NCBI GenBank assembly: GCA_012031955.1
Contig: JAAURZ010000134.1
Span: 1-6,595, forward strand
Reading direction: 5' to 3'
Source of the DNA: Bacteroidia bacterium
GTDB taxonomy: Bacteria; Bacteroidota; Bacteroidia; Cytophagales; Cyclobacteriaceae
DNA length: 6,595 bases
The first letter of the stretch is position 1. Every line of letters begins with the position of its first letter. Positions 1 through 6,541 of this stretch are shown piece by piece. The position numbers and the translations under genes are program-made. The notes under the pieces are model-generated. The model was given only the letters and a program-made list of their open reading frames with translations, searched no databases and had not been told where the DNA came from.

Positions 1-786
1 GACGGTGTGGACCTGACGGCCAACCTGTATTTGCCACCGGGATATAAGAAGGAAGACGGCCCGCTGCCTACATTCCTGTGGGCCTACCCGGAAGAATTCA
101 AGTCGAAAAGCAACGCCGGGCAGGTGAAAGGATCGCCGCATACATTTACACGCATCGGCTGGGGCAGCGCCATCTTCTGGGTGGTGCGCGGCTATGCCAT
201 TCTCGACGACGCATCCATTCCGATTGTGGGCGAGGGAGACGAAGAGCCCAACGACACTTACGTGCAACAGTTGGTGGCGAGCGCCAAAGCGGCCATCGAC
301 TATGGCGCGTCGCTGGGCGTGGTAGATCCGGAACGCGTAGCCGTGGGCGGCCACTCGTATGGCGCATTCATGACGGCCAATCTGCTTGCGCACTCCGACT
401 TGTTCAAGGCAGGCATTGCGCGCAGCGGCGCCTACAACAGAACACTCACGCCATTTGGCTTCCAGGCGGAGCAACGTACCTACTGGGAGGCACCCAAAAT
501 CTATTTTGACATGTCGCCCTTCTCTCACGCCAACAAAGTGAAGACGCCGATACTGCTCATTCATGGAGAAGCCGACAACAACTCGGGCACGTTCCCCATT
601 CAAAGCGAGCGTTTCTACAATGCCATAAAAGGTCATGGAGGAACCGCACGCTATGTGGTGCTGCCGTACGAAAGTCATGGCTACCGCGCCAAGGAGTCAT
701 TGTTGCACATGCTTTGGGAAATGGACCTTTGGCTGGAGAAATATGTGAAGAACACAGGCACGGACTCCGCCGCAGGAACGAAATGA
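1..786 (+). CDS. Glutamyl endopeptidase-like S9 serine peptidase, C-terminal catalytic domain (5' partial)
   Basis: This is the alpha/beta-hydrolase catalytic domain of a prolyl-oligopeptidase-clan peptidase. Frame 1 is open from the first base, so the start and the expected N-terminal beta-propeller lie outside the window; about 261 residues remain. The nucleophile is Ser in GGHSYGAF (codon 355-357). The acid is Asp in HGEADNN (574-576) and the base is His in ESHGY (676-678), so the triad is complete and correctly ordered. The stretches around IARSGAYNRTLTPFGFQ and the GHG/ESHGY region closely resemble, from memory, the plant chloroplast glutamyl endopeptidase group (S9D), which cuts after acidic residues. 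That specificity is inferred from family resemblance only. The last ten residues are a low-conservation tail. The gene ends just before a strong terminator, so it is the last gene of its transcript. Another S9 subfamily is possible but less likely. Confidence 0.92.
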   Translation, partial: DGVDLTANLYLPPGYKKEDGPLPTFLWAYPEEFKSKSNAGQVKGSPHTFTRIGWGSAIFWVVRGYAILDDASIPIVGEGDEEPNDTYVQQLVASAKAAIDYGASLGVVDPERVAVGGHSYGAFMTANLLAHSDLFKAGIARSGAYNRTLTPFGFQAEQRTYWEAPKIYFDMSPFSHANKVKTPILLIHGEADNNSGTFPIQSERFYNAIKGHGGTARYVVLPYESHGYRAKESLLHMLWEMDLWLEKYVKNTGTDSAAGTK

Positions 787-807
787 TGGAGTAACCGAAT
801 GAATGAC

Positions 808-847
808 AAGGGCGTCGATAAAAATATTGACGCCCTTCTTTTTTTTT
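808..847 (+). terminator. Intrinsic (rho-independent) terminator after the S9 peptidase
   Basis: A perfect 9-bp stem pairs AAGGGCGTC (808-816) with GACGCCCTT (829-837). It can extend inward by a G-T pair and three A/T pairs to a four-A loop (821-824). The right arm runs directly into a T-tract (836-847) interrupted by one C. It lies 21 bases past the peptidase stop. The opposite strand lacks a T-tract, so it should act on plus-strand transcripts only. It separates the peptidase from the next gene, whose ATG is 37 bases further on. Confidence 0.93.
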
Positions 848-884
848 CTGTAATTCATACTCCTTTCAACAAACGACACTCACT

Positions 885-1718
885 ATGAAAAGAATATTCC
901 TGCTCATGGCCTGCGTGACGAGTATTACCCTCGCCCATGCACAAAAGCTTACAGAACTGTGGAAATCTGACACAACCCTACGGGTACCCGAATCGGTATA
1001 TTTCGATACAAAGGGAAAAGTGCTTTATGTATCGAACATCGACGGCAAATCGGATGCGAAAGACGGCAATGGTTTTATTTCAAAACTCTCCACCAATGGG
1101 AAAATAGAAACGCTGATGTGGGCTACCGGCCTTGATGCACCGAAAGGCATGGGTGTGGTAGGCACTACGTTGTACGTAGCTGACTTGTCGCGCGTGGCGA
1201 TGATCGATACGAAGACCGGAAAGGTTACTAAGATGGTGGACATTGAGGGTGCTCAATTCCTGAACGACATCACCACCGACGCGAAAGGAAATGTGTACGT
1301 GAGCGACTCGGCCACTGGCAAGATACACGTTATCAAAAACGGCAAAGGCGAACTGTACTTTTCGAGCGCTGATTTGAAACGGGTAAACGGCCTGCTCGCA
1401 CTGGCCGACGGCATGTATGTGGCCGACGCCGGAACCGGCACCAACTACAAATTATCGTCCGACCTGAAGTTGACCAAGTTTGCCACTACATCGAACGGCG
1501 CAGACGGCATCGCGATGGTAGGTAAGAATGAATACATTGTGAGCAGTTGGGGTGGTGAAATCTTTTTCGTGAACGCGCAAGGCGAATCGGTAAAGATGCT
1601 CGACACCTCGGAAAGCAAAACCAATTCGGCCGACATCGGCTACGACCCGGCGACCAGCACGATATTTGTTCCCACGTTTTTCAAGAACAGCGTGGTCGCC
1701 TACAAGTTCGAGCGCTAA
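885..1718 (+). CDS. Exported SMP-30/gluconolactonase-like beta-propeller protein
   Basis: This 277-residue protein starts with a typical signal peptide: MKR, a hydrophobic core, then LAHA with cleavage likely between Ala19 and Gln20. It should be periplasmic or secreted. The mature part shows six propeller blades, recognisable by repeated 'LYVSN', 'LYVAD', 'VYVSD', 'MYVAD', 'YIVSS' and 'IFVPT' strands. Four residues sit where SMP-30 lactonases bind their divalent metal: Glu36 (VPES), Asn127 (FLNDI), Asn168 (RVNGL) and Asp207 (NGADG). This supports a metal-dependent hydrolase or lactonase fold, but the substrate cannot be read from the sequence. An NHL-type non-enzymatic propeller is the main alternative. 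ATG 885 is favoured because the signal peptide begins there; there is no Shine-Dalgarno, as is usual in Bacteroidota. It lies downstream of a terminator, so it probably has its own promoter, although I see no clear consensus in the short gap. Its stop is two bases from that of the convergent reductase. Confidence 0.87.
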   Translation: MKRIFLLMACVTSITLAHAQKLTELWKSDTTLRVPESVYFDTKGKVLYVSNIDGKSDAKDGNGFISKLSTNGKIETLMWATGLDAPKGMGVVGTTLYVADLSRVAMIDTKTGKVTKMVDIEGAQFLNDITTDAKGNVYVSDSATGKIHVIKNGKGELYFSSADLKRVNGLLALADGMYVADAGTGTNYKLSSDLKLTKFATTSNGADGIAMVGKNEYIVSSWGGEIFFVNAQGESVKMLDTSESKTNSADIGYDPATSTIFVPTFFKNSVVAYKFER

Positions 1719-1720
1719 AG

Positions 1721-2254
1721 TCAGTCGACGAGCGACACGCCGTCTGCGGCAGCCGTTATCAAATCCAATTCTTCGACCGACAAGGTGAAGTCGAGCGCTT
1801 TCACATTATCGAGTACCTGCTGTTCATTGCGCGCACCCACCAGCGTGCATGTTATTGCCGGGCGGTGGACAGTCCAGTTGATCACCAGTTGGCCGAGCGT
1901 GGCGCCATGGTCGTCGGCGATCGGTTTGATCCTTTGCAACATCGCATTCACCCGATCCAGGTTTTCCGGTTTATAGTATTTGGACTCCGCACGGTTGTCG
2001 CCAGGGTTGTATTGATACCCGCGCGTGAATTTTCCCGTAAGCAGTCCGCGCTGCAAGGGACTGTACGGCAGAATGCTCAGTCCCTTTTCCAGCGCCTGCG
2101 GCACCACATCTTTTTCGATATCGCGGCGTACCATGCTGTACGGTACCTGGTTCGATACGATTGATAAAGTTTCCAGGGCTTCGTCAACCTGGCTGGCGCT
2201 GTAATTGCAAACGCCGGCCGCGCGCACCTTGCCCTGCCTGATCAGTGTGGCCAT
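1721..2254 (-). CDS. Aldo/keto reductase, C-terminal fragment (cofactor-binding half)
   Basis: This 177-residue frame holds the second half of the barrel. It has the VCNYSASQVDEA loop near the start, SNQVPYSM with the Gln/Tyr strand used for nicotinamide packing, ILPYSPLQRGLLTGKF, and LVGARNEQQVLDN, the usual site for the NADP 2'-phosphate. The apparent ATG at 2254 is an internal methionine of the intact protein rather than a true start. It overlaps the end of the upstream frame by 13 bases. The stop lies two bases from the stop of the convergent propeller gene. Confidence 0.84.
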   Translation of the reverse strand: MATLIRQGKVRAAGVCNYSASQVDEALETLSIVSNQVPYSMVRRDIEKDVVPQALEKGLSILPYSPLQRGLLTGKFTRGYQYNPGDNRAESKYYKPENLDRVNAMLQRIKPIADDHGATLGQLVINWTVHRPAITCTLVGARNEQQVLDNVKALDFTLSVEELDLITAAADGVSLVD

Positions 2255-2715
2255 GCCTCCATTGTTTCATGAATGGGCGTAGTGGAATCAGACCAATGGA
2301 TTTGAAGCAGGTCGATGTAGTCGGTTTTCAACCGGCGCAGGCTGTCTTCGCACTCCTTTATAACACGGTCGCGGGCAGCGTACCGATATATCTTTATGGG
2401 TTTGCCCTCGTTGGATGTGGTGTCGAAATAGAATTCACCTTGCGGTGTCTCCCAATTGAGTCCATACTTGGTCAGAATTTGATAGCGGTCGCGCGGCGTT
2501 CCCTGCATCGCCTTTCCCACAAGGGTTTCGCTTCTGCCAAAACCGTAAACCGGCGCGGTGTCGATGGTGGTTACGCCGGCATCCAGTGATACCTGCATGG
2601 CTCTGATGGCATCTTTTTCTTCTGCGCCACCCCAGAGCCAACCGCCTATTGCCCACGCTCCGAAAGCGATAGGCGTTACCTGTACTTCAGAAGTTCCAAG
2701 TTTGTTTTTCTTCAT
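2242..2715 (-). CDS. Aldo/keto reductase, N-terminal fragment (catalytic half)
   Basis: This 157-residue frame holds the first half of the TIM barrel with the full catalytic tetrad. Asp52 and Tyr57 are in IDTAPVYGFG, Lys83 is in ILTKYG and His140 is in LLQIHW. The start at 2715 gives the family-typical opening KLGTSEVQVTPIAFGAW. No Shine-Dalgarno is seen, and the leader before the ATG is A-rich. The last three residues (WPH) are frameshift readthrough and not native. On its own this fragment lacks the C-terminal barrel strands and the phosphate-binding segment, so it is not expected to be active. Confidence 0.85.
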   Translation of the reverse strand: MKKNKLGTSEVQVTPIAFGAWAIGGWLWGGAEEKDAIRAMQVSLDAGVTTIDTAPVYGFGRSETLVGKAMQGTPRDRYQILTKYGLNWETPQGEFYFDTTSNEGKPIKIYRYAARDRVIKECEDSLRRLKTDYIDLLQIHWSDSTTPIHETMEAWPH

Positions 2716-2846
2716 TGCTGTTTTAACACTTAATAATTTATCGCAGTTGTCATTCTTTTGTTTACACTTTGCCGAACACTTTTCACATCCGTGCCGTATC
2801 CTATTTCCGTAGATGGGAGTCTAAGGTCAGGCGCTCAACCCAGCTT
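2716..2846. promoter_or_regulatory. Divergent intergenic region with probable promoters for reductase and hydrolase
   Basis: This 131-base gap lies between two divergently transcribed starts and is clearly richer in A and T than the flanking genes, especially 2716-2790. Promoters for both genes must lie here or just inside the genes. On the plus strand TACACTTTG (2763-2771) resembles the Bacteroidota -7 element TAnnTTTG but has one extra spacer base, and no TTG is correctly spaced upstream; TTG at 2747-2749 is too near. If used, it would give a leader of roughly 70 bases to ATG 2847. I find no good match for the reductase on the minus strand. The promoter assignment rests on position and composition. 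Confidence 0.4.
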
Positions 2847-3725
2847 ATGGTCAAACTAAAAATATTAACAGACGACGAGTACCAGTTATCCGTGACGGCA
2901 TACAAGGCCAAGCATGCACTGTCGCATACGGTGATTGTCAACTGCGCCACGGGTGTAAAACAACGGTTTTATTCCAACTTCGCCAAGTACTTATCGCAAC
3001 AAGGATTTGACGTTTTCACCTACGACTACCGCGGCATCGGCGAGTCGCGACCGAAGCATCTGCGCGCATTGCATGCCGATTTTAAAGACTGGGCACAACT
3101 GGATTTCGCCGCAGTGGTAACCTATGCGCAACGCGAACTGCCTTCAAACAAGCTGAGTGTAATCGGGCACAGCCTCGGCGGTCAGTTACCCGGCCTTACA
3201 TCCGCGTCGATGTCTGTGGACCATTTTGTTCTGGTGGGCTCTCAAACGCCCTACTGGAAAAACTACAATGGCTTCATGAAGGCGAAGGTGTGGTTGCTGT
3301 GGCATGTGCTGATTCCGGTGCTCACCGCCTTGTTCGGTTATTTTCCATCAAGGCTTCTCGGGCTTTTTGAAGACCTCCCCAAGGGAGCAGCCCAGCAATG
3401 GGCACGCTGGGGCAAATGCCGCCGCTACATGTTTGATGAGTATCCACACGCGCGCCTCCAATTCGAGACGCTTGCCCAACCCGCGCTTGTTTTCAACTTC
3501 AGCGACGACGCCCTGGCGCCAGCCGCAGCCGTCGCTGACTTGATGCGGTTCTACGCCAACCTGGTGAAAGAGAAGTACCACATCGAGCCGGCCGAAATCG
3601 GGCGAAAGCAAATCGGACATTTTAATTTTTTCAAAAACGAATTTTGCAACCCATTCTGGATAACGGTGACGCAATGGCTGATTGAAAAGGGGCGCAGCCA
3701 GCGCCAGCCTAGCAGAGCCGCGTAA
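2847..3725 (+). CDS. Alpha/beta hydrolase (COG4757-like, predicted serine hydrolase)
   Basis: This 292-residue cytosolic protein has the alpha/beta-hydrolase order. An early beta strand (VIVNCATGVKQ, about 29-39) supplies the oxyanion region, followed by DYRGIGES (60-67). The nucleophile elbow is GHSLGG with Ser109. The candidate acid is Asp220 or Asp221 in FNFSDDALAP and the base is His258 in IGHFNFF. Residues about 148-174 are strongly hydrophobic (WLLWHVLIPVLTALFGYF) and probably form the lid over the active site; a membrane segment is less likely. The layout matches the uncharacterised 'predicted alpha/beta hydrolase' group; the substrate is unknown. I chose ATG 2847 over an in-frame TTG at 2769 because homology-like sequence starts at VKLKILTDD and the upstream part falls in promoter-like AT-rich DNA. 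The stop is two bases from the stop of the convergent TPR-CHAT gene. Confidence 0.85.
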   Translation: MVKLKILTDDEYQLSVTAYKAKHALSHTVIVNCATGVKQRFYSNFAKYLSQQGFDVFTYDYRGIGESRPKHLRALHADFKDWAQLDFAAVVTYAQRELPSNKLSVIGHSLGGQLPGLTSASMSVDHFVLVGSQTPYWKNYNGFMKAKVWLLWHVLIPVLTALFGYFPSRLLGLFEDLPKGAAQQWARWGKCRRYMFDEYPHARLQFETLAQPALVFNFSDDALAPAAAVADLMRFYANLVKEKYHIEPAEIGRKQIGHFNFFKNEFCNPFWITVTQWLIEKGRSQRQPSRAA

Positions 3726-3727
3726 GA

Positions 3728-5026
3728 CTACTGGCCCATCATCACAAATGCGCCCCAATAGTAAGGGTCTTTGAATTTGGACATCAGTTGCAACTGCGCT
3801 TGTTTGAAAGCCTTCTGTTTGTTACCCGTCTTGATCCATTGCGAATAAAACGCAGTCATAAGTTGCTGCGTGGCGGCGTCGTCAACTTTCCACAGGCTCA
3901 TGACGATGGCATCGGCGCCGGCCACAAGAAACGCGCGCTGCAGCCCGTATACGCCTTCACCCACCTTCACCTCGCCGAGGCCGGTTTCGCACGCGCTCAG
4001 CACCACCAGGTTTGTCGCGCTCAGGTCCAGGTTCATGGCTTCATAGGCTGTCATCACGCCGTTGTCGTTGCTGCGCAGGTCCTGCCCTGCACCCGACACT
4101 GTCTTTCCCGCGCCCGCCAGCAACAGGCCCGAGCGCAGCAGCGGGTTGTCGCCGGCGTTGTCTAAGTGTATGCCAAAGGCCGACCCGCCTGCCGACTCGA
4201 CATCCTGGAGAAAATAACCGTGGGTAGCGATGTGCAATACCTGCGAGCTCTTCATGGACTTCACATTGCTTTCTGTGGCCGTCTTTTGCGAATACAGGTT
4301 TACCTGGTAGCCTGCTGCCTTCAGCGATTTGCTGATCGCGTCCAGTTCCACCTTCGTGCCCGGCAGTGGGTTTACGCTGGCGGACCCATAGTCGGGAAAA
4401 CCGACCAGGGTGGCGCGCTTGGTTGGCGGTTTTGTTTTGCGCGCTTTCAGCGCGATCACGTCTTTCACGTTGCCGATGGTGACGAGGTCGTAGCGGTTGA
4501 TAAAGAAACCACCCGGCCCTGCCAGTGTGTTCAGATTGACTTGATTGTAAACCCCGTCGGGGGAAAGGTACACCGTCTTTTTTGTGCCCACTATTTTTTC
4601 GATCGGCAACCAATACTGATCGTACGAATACTCGTCGACCTGTTTTTGCTGAATTGCATTGCGGTAGTATTTGGCGTATCGCGTTTCCAACAGCTGACCG
4701 TTGTCGAGCACCACCATCGCCGGCTTGTCGGCGTTGCGTGTGTGAATCAGTGCCAGGTATAGTGCAGCATCAGTGAAAGCCTGATCAAATTTGCGCACGC
4801 GAATAATTTGCACGATGGCCTCCGTTTCGCCAAGCTGCTGACGCACCTGCTGCAGCTTGATTTCTGCGTGGTGTAACCTGCCGAAAACTCCACCGATTTT
4901 TCCGACAACTTTCTTTCCAGGCTGTTGGCAGCGCGCTCCAGCGAGTCGAGGTTGATGCGTTGCTCCTTTAGTTCTTCCTTCGAGTAGGCATATAGCCGTG
5001 CCAGCCTTTCTTTCTGGTCGAGCCAC
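3728..5026 (-). CDS. CHAT protease domain fragment (C-terminal part of the TPR-CHAT protein)
   Basis: This frame is open for 432 residues, but only about residue 51 onward (from about 4876) is native; the first 50 are the TPR gene read out of frame. A helical stretch (HHAEIKLQQVRQQL) continues the linker coiled coil. The CHAT domain runs from about residue 130 to the end. The catalytic His269 is in VLHIATHGYF (codon 4220-4222) and Cys346 is in VVLSACETGLG (3989-3991), so the dyad is intact. Other family hallmarks are LNTLAGPGGFFINRYDLV, the PLPGTKVELDAI helix, GVYGLQRAFLVAGADAIVMSLWKV and the terminal PYYWGAFVMMG. The expected activity is a cysteine endopeptidase of the caspase/gingipain clan; the target is unknown. 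The apparent ATG at 5026 is not a real start. Confidence 0.88.
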   Translation of the reverse strand: MARPERKAGTAICLLEGRTKGATHQPRLAGARCQQPGKKVVGKIGGVFGRLHHAEIKLQQVRQQLGETEAIVQIIRVRKFDQAFTDAALYLALIHTRNADKPAMVVLDNGQLLETRYAKYYRNAIQQKQVDEYSYDQYWLPIEKIVGTKKTVYLSPDGVYNQVNLNTLAGPGGFFINRYDLVTIGNVKDVIALKARKTKPPTKRATLVGFPDYGSASVNPLPGTKVELDAISKSLKAAGYQVNLYSQKTATESNVKSMKSSQVLHIATHGYFLQDVESAGGSAFGIHLDNAGDNPLLRSGLLLAGAGKTVSGAGQDLRSNDNGVMTAYEAMNLDLSATNLVVLSACETGLGEVKVGEGVYGLQRAFLVAGADAIVMSLWKVDDAATQQLMTAFYSQWIKTGNKQKAFKQAQLQLMSKFKDPYYWGAFVMMGQ

Positions 5027-6312
5027 GTTACGTAGTCTTTAACAAGATCTTTGTCTTTGCTTTCCAGTATGCTGGTCTTCAGGCGGCTCGTCGCAGCCAG
5101 CAGCAGGCCTTTGGTCGCCATCTGGTAGTCGCAAATGTCTTGTACCACAGCGGTGTTTTCAAGGCTTGCCTCCAGTGCAAAGTTGAAGAACCGTTGGAAG
5201 CGCGGGAAGAGTACGTCCCAGTATTTGGTTTTCTCGGCCTCACTCATGGGCGGGAAGTACTGGTTCACAAAATCCAGCGACTTGTCCATCACCTCGCGAT
5301 ACGTGGCGTATCCGGTGTTCCATGCCTTCATTTTCCAGTGCATGATCGCGACGTCTTCCAGGTTTTGCACATAGGCCGGGTGATTCTTACCCAACGTAAC
5401 TTCGCGAATCTGCAACGCCTTGCCGAGCGCGGCTTCCGCTTCGGCGTACCTGGTTTTGTAGCGGTAAAAATTTCCGAGATCTGCCAGCGCGCGCGCATAA
5501 GCGGGGTTTCCGTCACCAAAGTTGGATTTGTAAATAGACACCGCCTTCTTTAGCGGTTCCTCCACTTTGTCGTCTTTGTTCATCTGCATGTACAACGCCG
5601 CCAGGTTGATGAGCATGTTGGCATAGTCGGGATTGTTTTTTCCCAAACGTTTTTCCATGCCCAGATAAAGCGACTCCGCCTCGGCGTGCTTGCCCATTTG
5701 TTGATACAGCAAAGCCAGGTTAGACATGAACTTTAAATGGTTGGACGATTTTGTGCTCGCCAGTTTTTCGGCAGTCGCGATGGCGGTACGCAGCAACTGC
5801 TCGGCCTGATCGTATCGACCAAGTGACTGGTATAACATCGATTTGTTGTTTAATACGATGGCGTATTGCATGGCCGCCGCAAGCCCGGCGCCATCCAGAA
5901 TCGTAAGCGCATTGTCGAAGCCCTGTTCGGCTTCGTGGTATCGCGCCAGGTTATGGTGCAGCACTGCTTCGTTGTTGAGTGACGCTGCTACGCCGACGTT
6001 CTTTTCTCCTAAAATCTCTTTGCGCAGCGCAAGGGCGCTACCGGTGTATTCCTCGGCCTGACTGTACCGGCCTGTGGTGGCGAAAAGTAATCCGAGGTCG
6101 GCAAGGGCTTTGGCATAGCCGACGTCTTTGGGCAGTGCGGCCTTGTCGAAAAAGACGAGCGCATCCGACAAACGTCTTTCCGCAAAAGTGTACTTGCGCG
6201 ATGCATAAGCGATTTCGCCCAACTCCAGGTTTAGTCGCGCGCGTCTTCGTCCTGCATGTCGTCGTTCAACCGTGTAACGGCTAGCGAATAGCCGGTGCCG
6301 AGCTTGTTCCAC
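4747..6312 (-). CDS. TPR-repeat and linker fragment of the TPR-CHAT protein
   Basis: This frame is open for 521 residues. Native sequence runs from about residue 26 (RLNLELGEIAY, 6237) to about residue 479 (EFSAG, near 4876); both ends beyond those points are frameshift readthrough. Residues 27-347 carry eight TPR units of the kinesin-light-chain type. Residues 348-480 form the linker, starting QYFPPMSEAEKTKYWDVLF, with a stretch of charged heptad-like helix around 430-475 (LDQKERLARL ... LERKLSEKSV) that suggests a coiled coil. TPR arrays bind protein partners, so this part most likely senses or recruits what activates or feeds the CHAT protease. The apparent ATG at 6312 is not the true start, because the protein continues upstream in another frame. 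Confidence 0.86.
   Translation of the reverse strand: MEQARHRLFASRYTVERRHAGRRRARLNLELGEIAYASRKYTFAERRLSDALVFFDKAALPKDVGYAKALADLGLLFATTGRYSQAEEYTGSALALRKEILGEKNVGVAASLNNEAVLHHNLARYHEAEQGFDNALTILDGAGLAAAMQYAIVLNNKSMLYQSLGRYDQAEQLLRTAIATAEKLASTKSSNHLKFMSNLALLYQQMGKHAEAESLYLGMEKRLGKNNPDYANMLINLAALYMQMNKDDKVEEPLKKAVSIYKSNFGDGNPAYARALADLGNFYRYKTRYAEAEAALGKALQIREVTLGKNHPAYVQNLEDVAIMHWKMKAWNTGYATYREVMDKSLDFVNQYFPPMSEAEKTKYWDVLFPRFQRFFNFALEASLENTAVVQDICDYQMATKGLLLAATSRLKTSILESKDKDLVKDYVTWLDQKERLARLYAYSKEELKEQRINLDSLERAANSLERKLSEKSVEFSAGYTTQKSSCSRCVSSLAKRRPSCKLFACANLIRLSLMLHYTWH
5269..6234 (-). repeat. Protein-level array of eight tetratricopeptide repeats
   Basis: Units are recognisable by a Leu/Ala-rich helix A, then Gly-Arg/Lys-Tyr/His, then AEA/QAE and an alternating helix B (for example TGRYSQAEE, LGRYDQAEQ, MGKHAEAES, KTRYAEAEA). 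In the 521-residue frame, units begin near residues 27, 66, 108, 150, 192, 230, 272 and 314. From the second unit onward the spacing is 42, 42, 42, 38, 42 and 42 residues. The 42-residue period, with connecting loops such as LGEKNV, LGKNNPDY, FGDGNPAY and LGKNHPAY, is the kinesin-light-chain type (TPR_12) and not the canonical 34-residue spacing. The repeats are diverged at DNA level and are not a nucleotide tandem repeat. Confidence 0.85.
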
Positions 6313-6344
6313 GTCTCACCCTTTTCCTTCACGTCGAACAGCGC
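6231..6344 (-). other. Third-frame bridging segment of the TPR-CHAT gene
   Basis: Between the N-terminal piece and the TPR piece, the minus strand encodes a 37-residue stretch in the remaining frame, ALFDVKEKGETWNKLGTGYS... to DDMQDEDARD, then TAA (6233-6231). It has no start of its own. It fits as the missing link: upstream it joins AILQSDT after restoring one base near 6346, and downstream it joins RLNLELGE after restoring one base in the GCGCGCG run near 6240. The content (TWNKLGTGYSLAV) looks like a first helix leading into the TPR array. Confidence 0.7.
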
Positions 6345-6541
6345 GGCGTGTCGCTCTGGAGAATCGCGTAGTCAAAATCAGTAGAGTCGAATGAAGCGCG
6401 GTACTTCTCGAGGGTCTTGCCGAGGTTGGCCGCCTCCTTTTCAAGATTTTCGGCAGTGGTAAGCTCTTTGGCTTTGTTCTTAACTTTTTCCTTGGCCTTG
6501 TTGAAATCGATCACCTGCGACAACGCGATCGCGGCACGCAA
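6329..6541 (-). CDS. N-terminal fragment of the TPR-CHAT protein
   Basis: This short frame (70 residues) gives RAAIALSQ, the end of a signal peptide, then VIDFNKAKEKVKNKAKELTTAENLEKEAANLGKTL..., a highly charged amphipathic helix, then STDFDYAILQSDT before going out of frame (the last six residues are readthrough). The hydrophobic start of the signal peptide is found in another frame just upstream (6575 to about 6540, MTSRNLTALFVF). One surplus base in the GCGTGCC stretch (6533-6539) would separate the two. Taken alone it would be an unremarkable hypothetical; its meaning comes from joining the downstream TPR sequence. Confidence 0.65.
   Translation of the reverse strand: MRAAIALSQVIDFNKAKEKVKNKAKELTTAENLEKEAANLGKTLEKYRASFDSTDFDYAILQSDTPRCST

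Larger units (their letters stand above)
1721..2715 (-). pseudogene. Aldo/keto reductase gene split by a one-base frameshift
   Basis: Two overlapping minus-strand frames together make one complete aldo/keto reductase (NADPH-dependent carbonyl reductase, cytosolic TIM barrel). The first frame carries residues 1-154 and then runs into W-P-H-stop. The second supplies the next 177 residues. Adding one base at about 2254 (GAG GCA ATG GCC instead of GAGGCATGGCC) joins them as ...TMEAMATLIRQ..., giving 331 residues, a normal family length. Nothing else is missing: the catalytic tetrad and the C-terminal cofactor-phosphate motif are both present. No signal peptide is visible. The break could be a real inactivating deletion or a sequence error in an A-A pair. 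There is no slippery heptamer, so programmed frameshifting is unlikely. The substrate is unknown. Confidence 0.85.

Noticed and set aside
1..1718. S9 peptidase and propeller gene as one operon
   Set aside because: A strong terminator (808-847) sits between them; some readthrough cannot be excluded.
2242..2254. Programmed -1 frameshift in the aldo/keto reductase
   Set aside because: A one-base backward slip would give the right protein, but the site GAGGCATGG is not a slippery heptamer and no downstream stem-loop stands out; metabolic reductases are not known to use this.
2725..2781. Direct repeat AACACTT at 2725-2731 and 2775-2781 as a possible operator
   Set aside because: Seven bases in an AT-rich region is within chance expectation and there is no dyad symmetry.
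2769..2846. Upstream TTG start adding 26 residues to the alpha/beta hydrolase
   Set aside because: The extra residues look non-native and are encoded by AT-rich promoter-like DNA; ATG 2847 immediately precedes conserved-looking sequence.
3348..3758. Minus-strand open frame of 136 codons across the end of the hydrolase
   Set aside because: It is antisense to a well-supported hydrolase, has no domain-like features and overlaps the end of the TPR-CHAT gene; a shadow of coding composition.
4166..4762. Plus-strand open frame of 198 codons opposite the CHAT domain
   Set aside because: It is fully antisense to the conserved CHAT sequence with no recognisable motif; long antisense frames are common in this codon usage.
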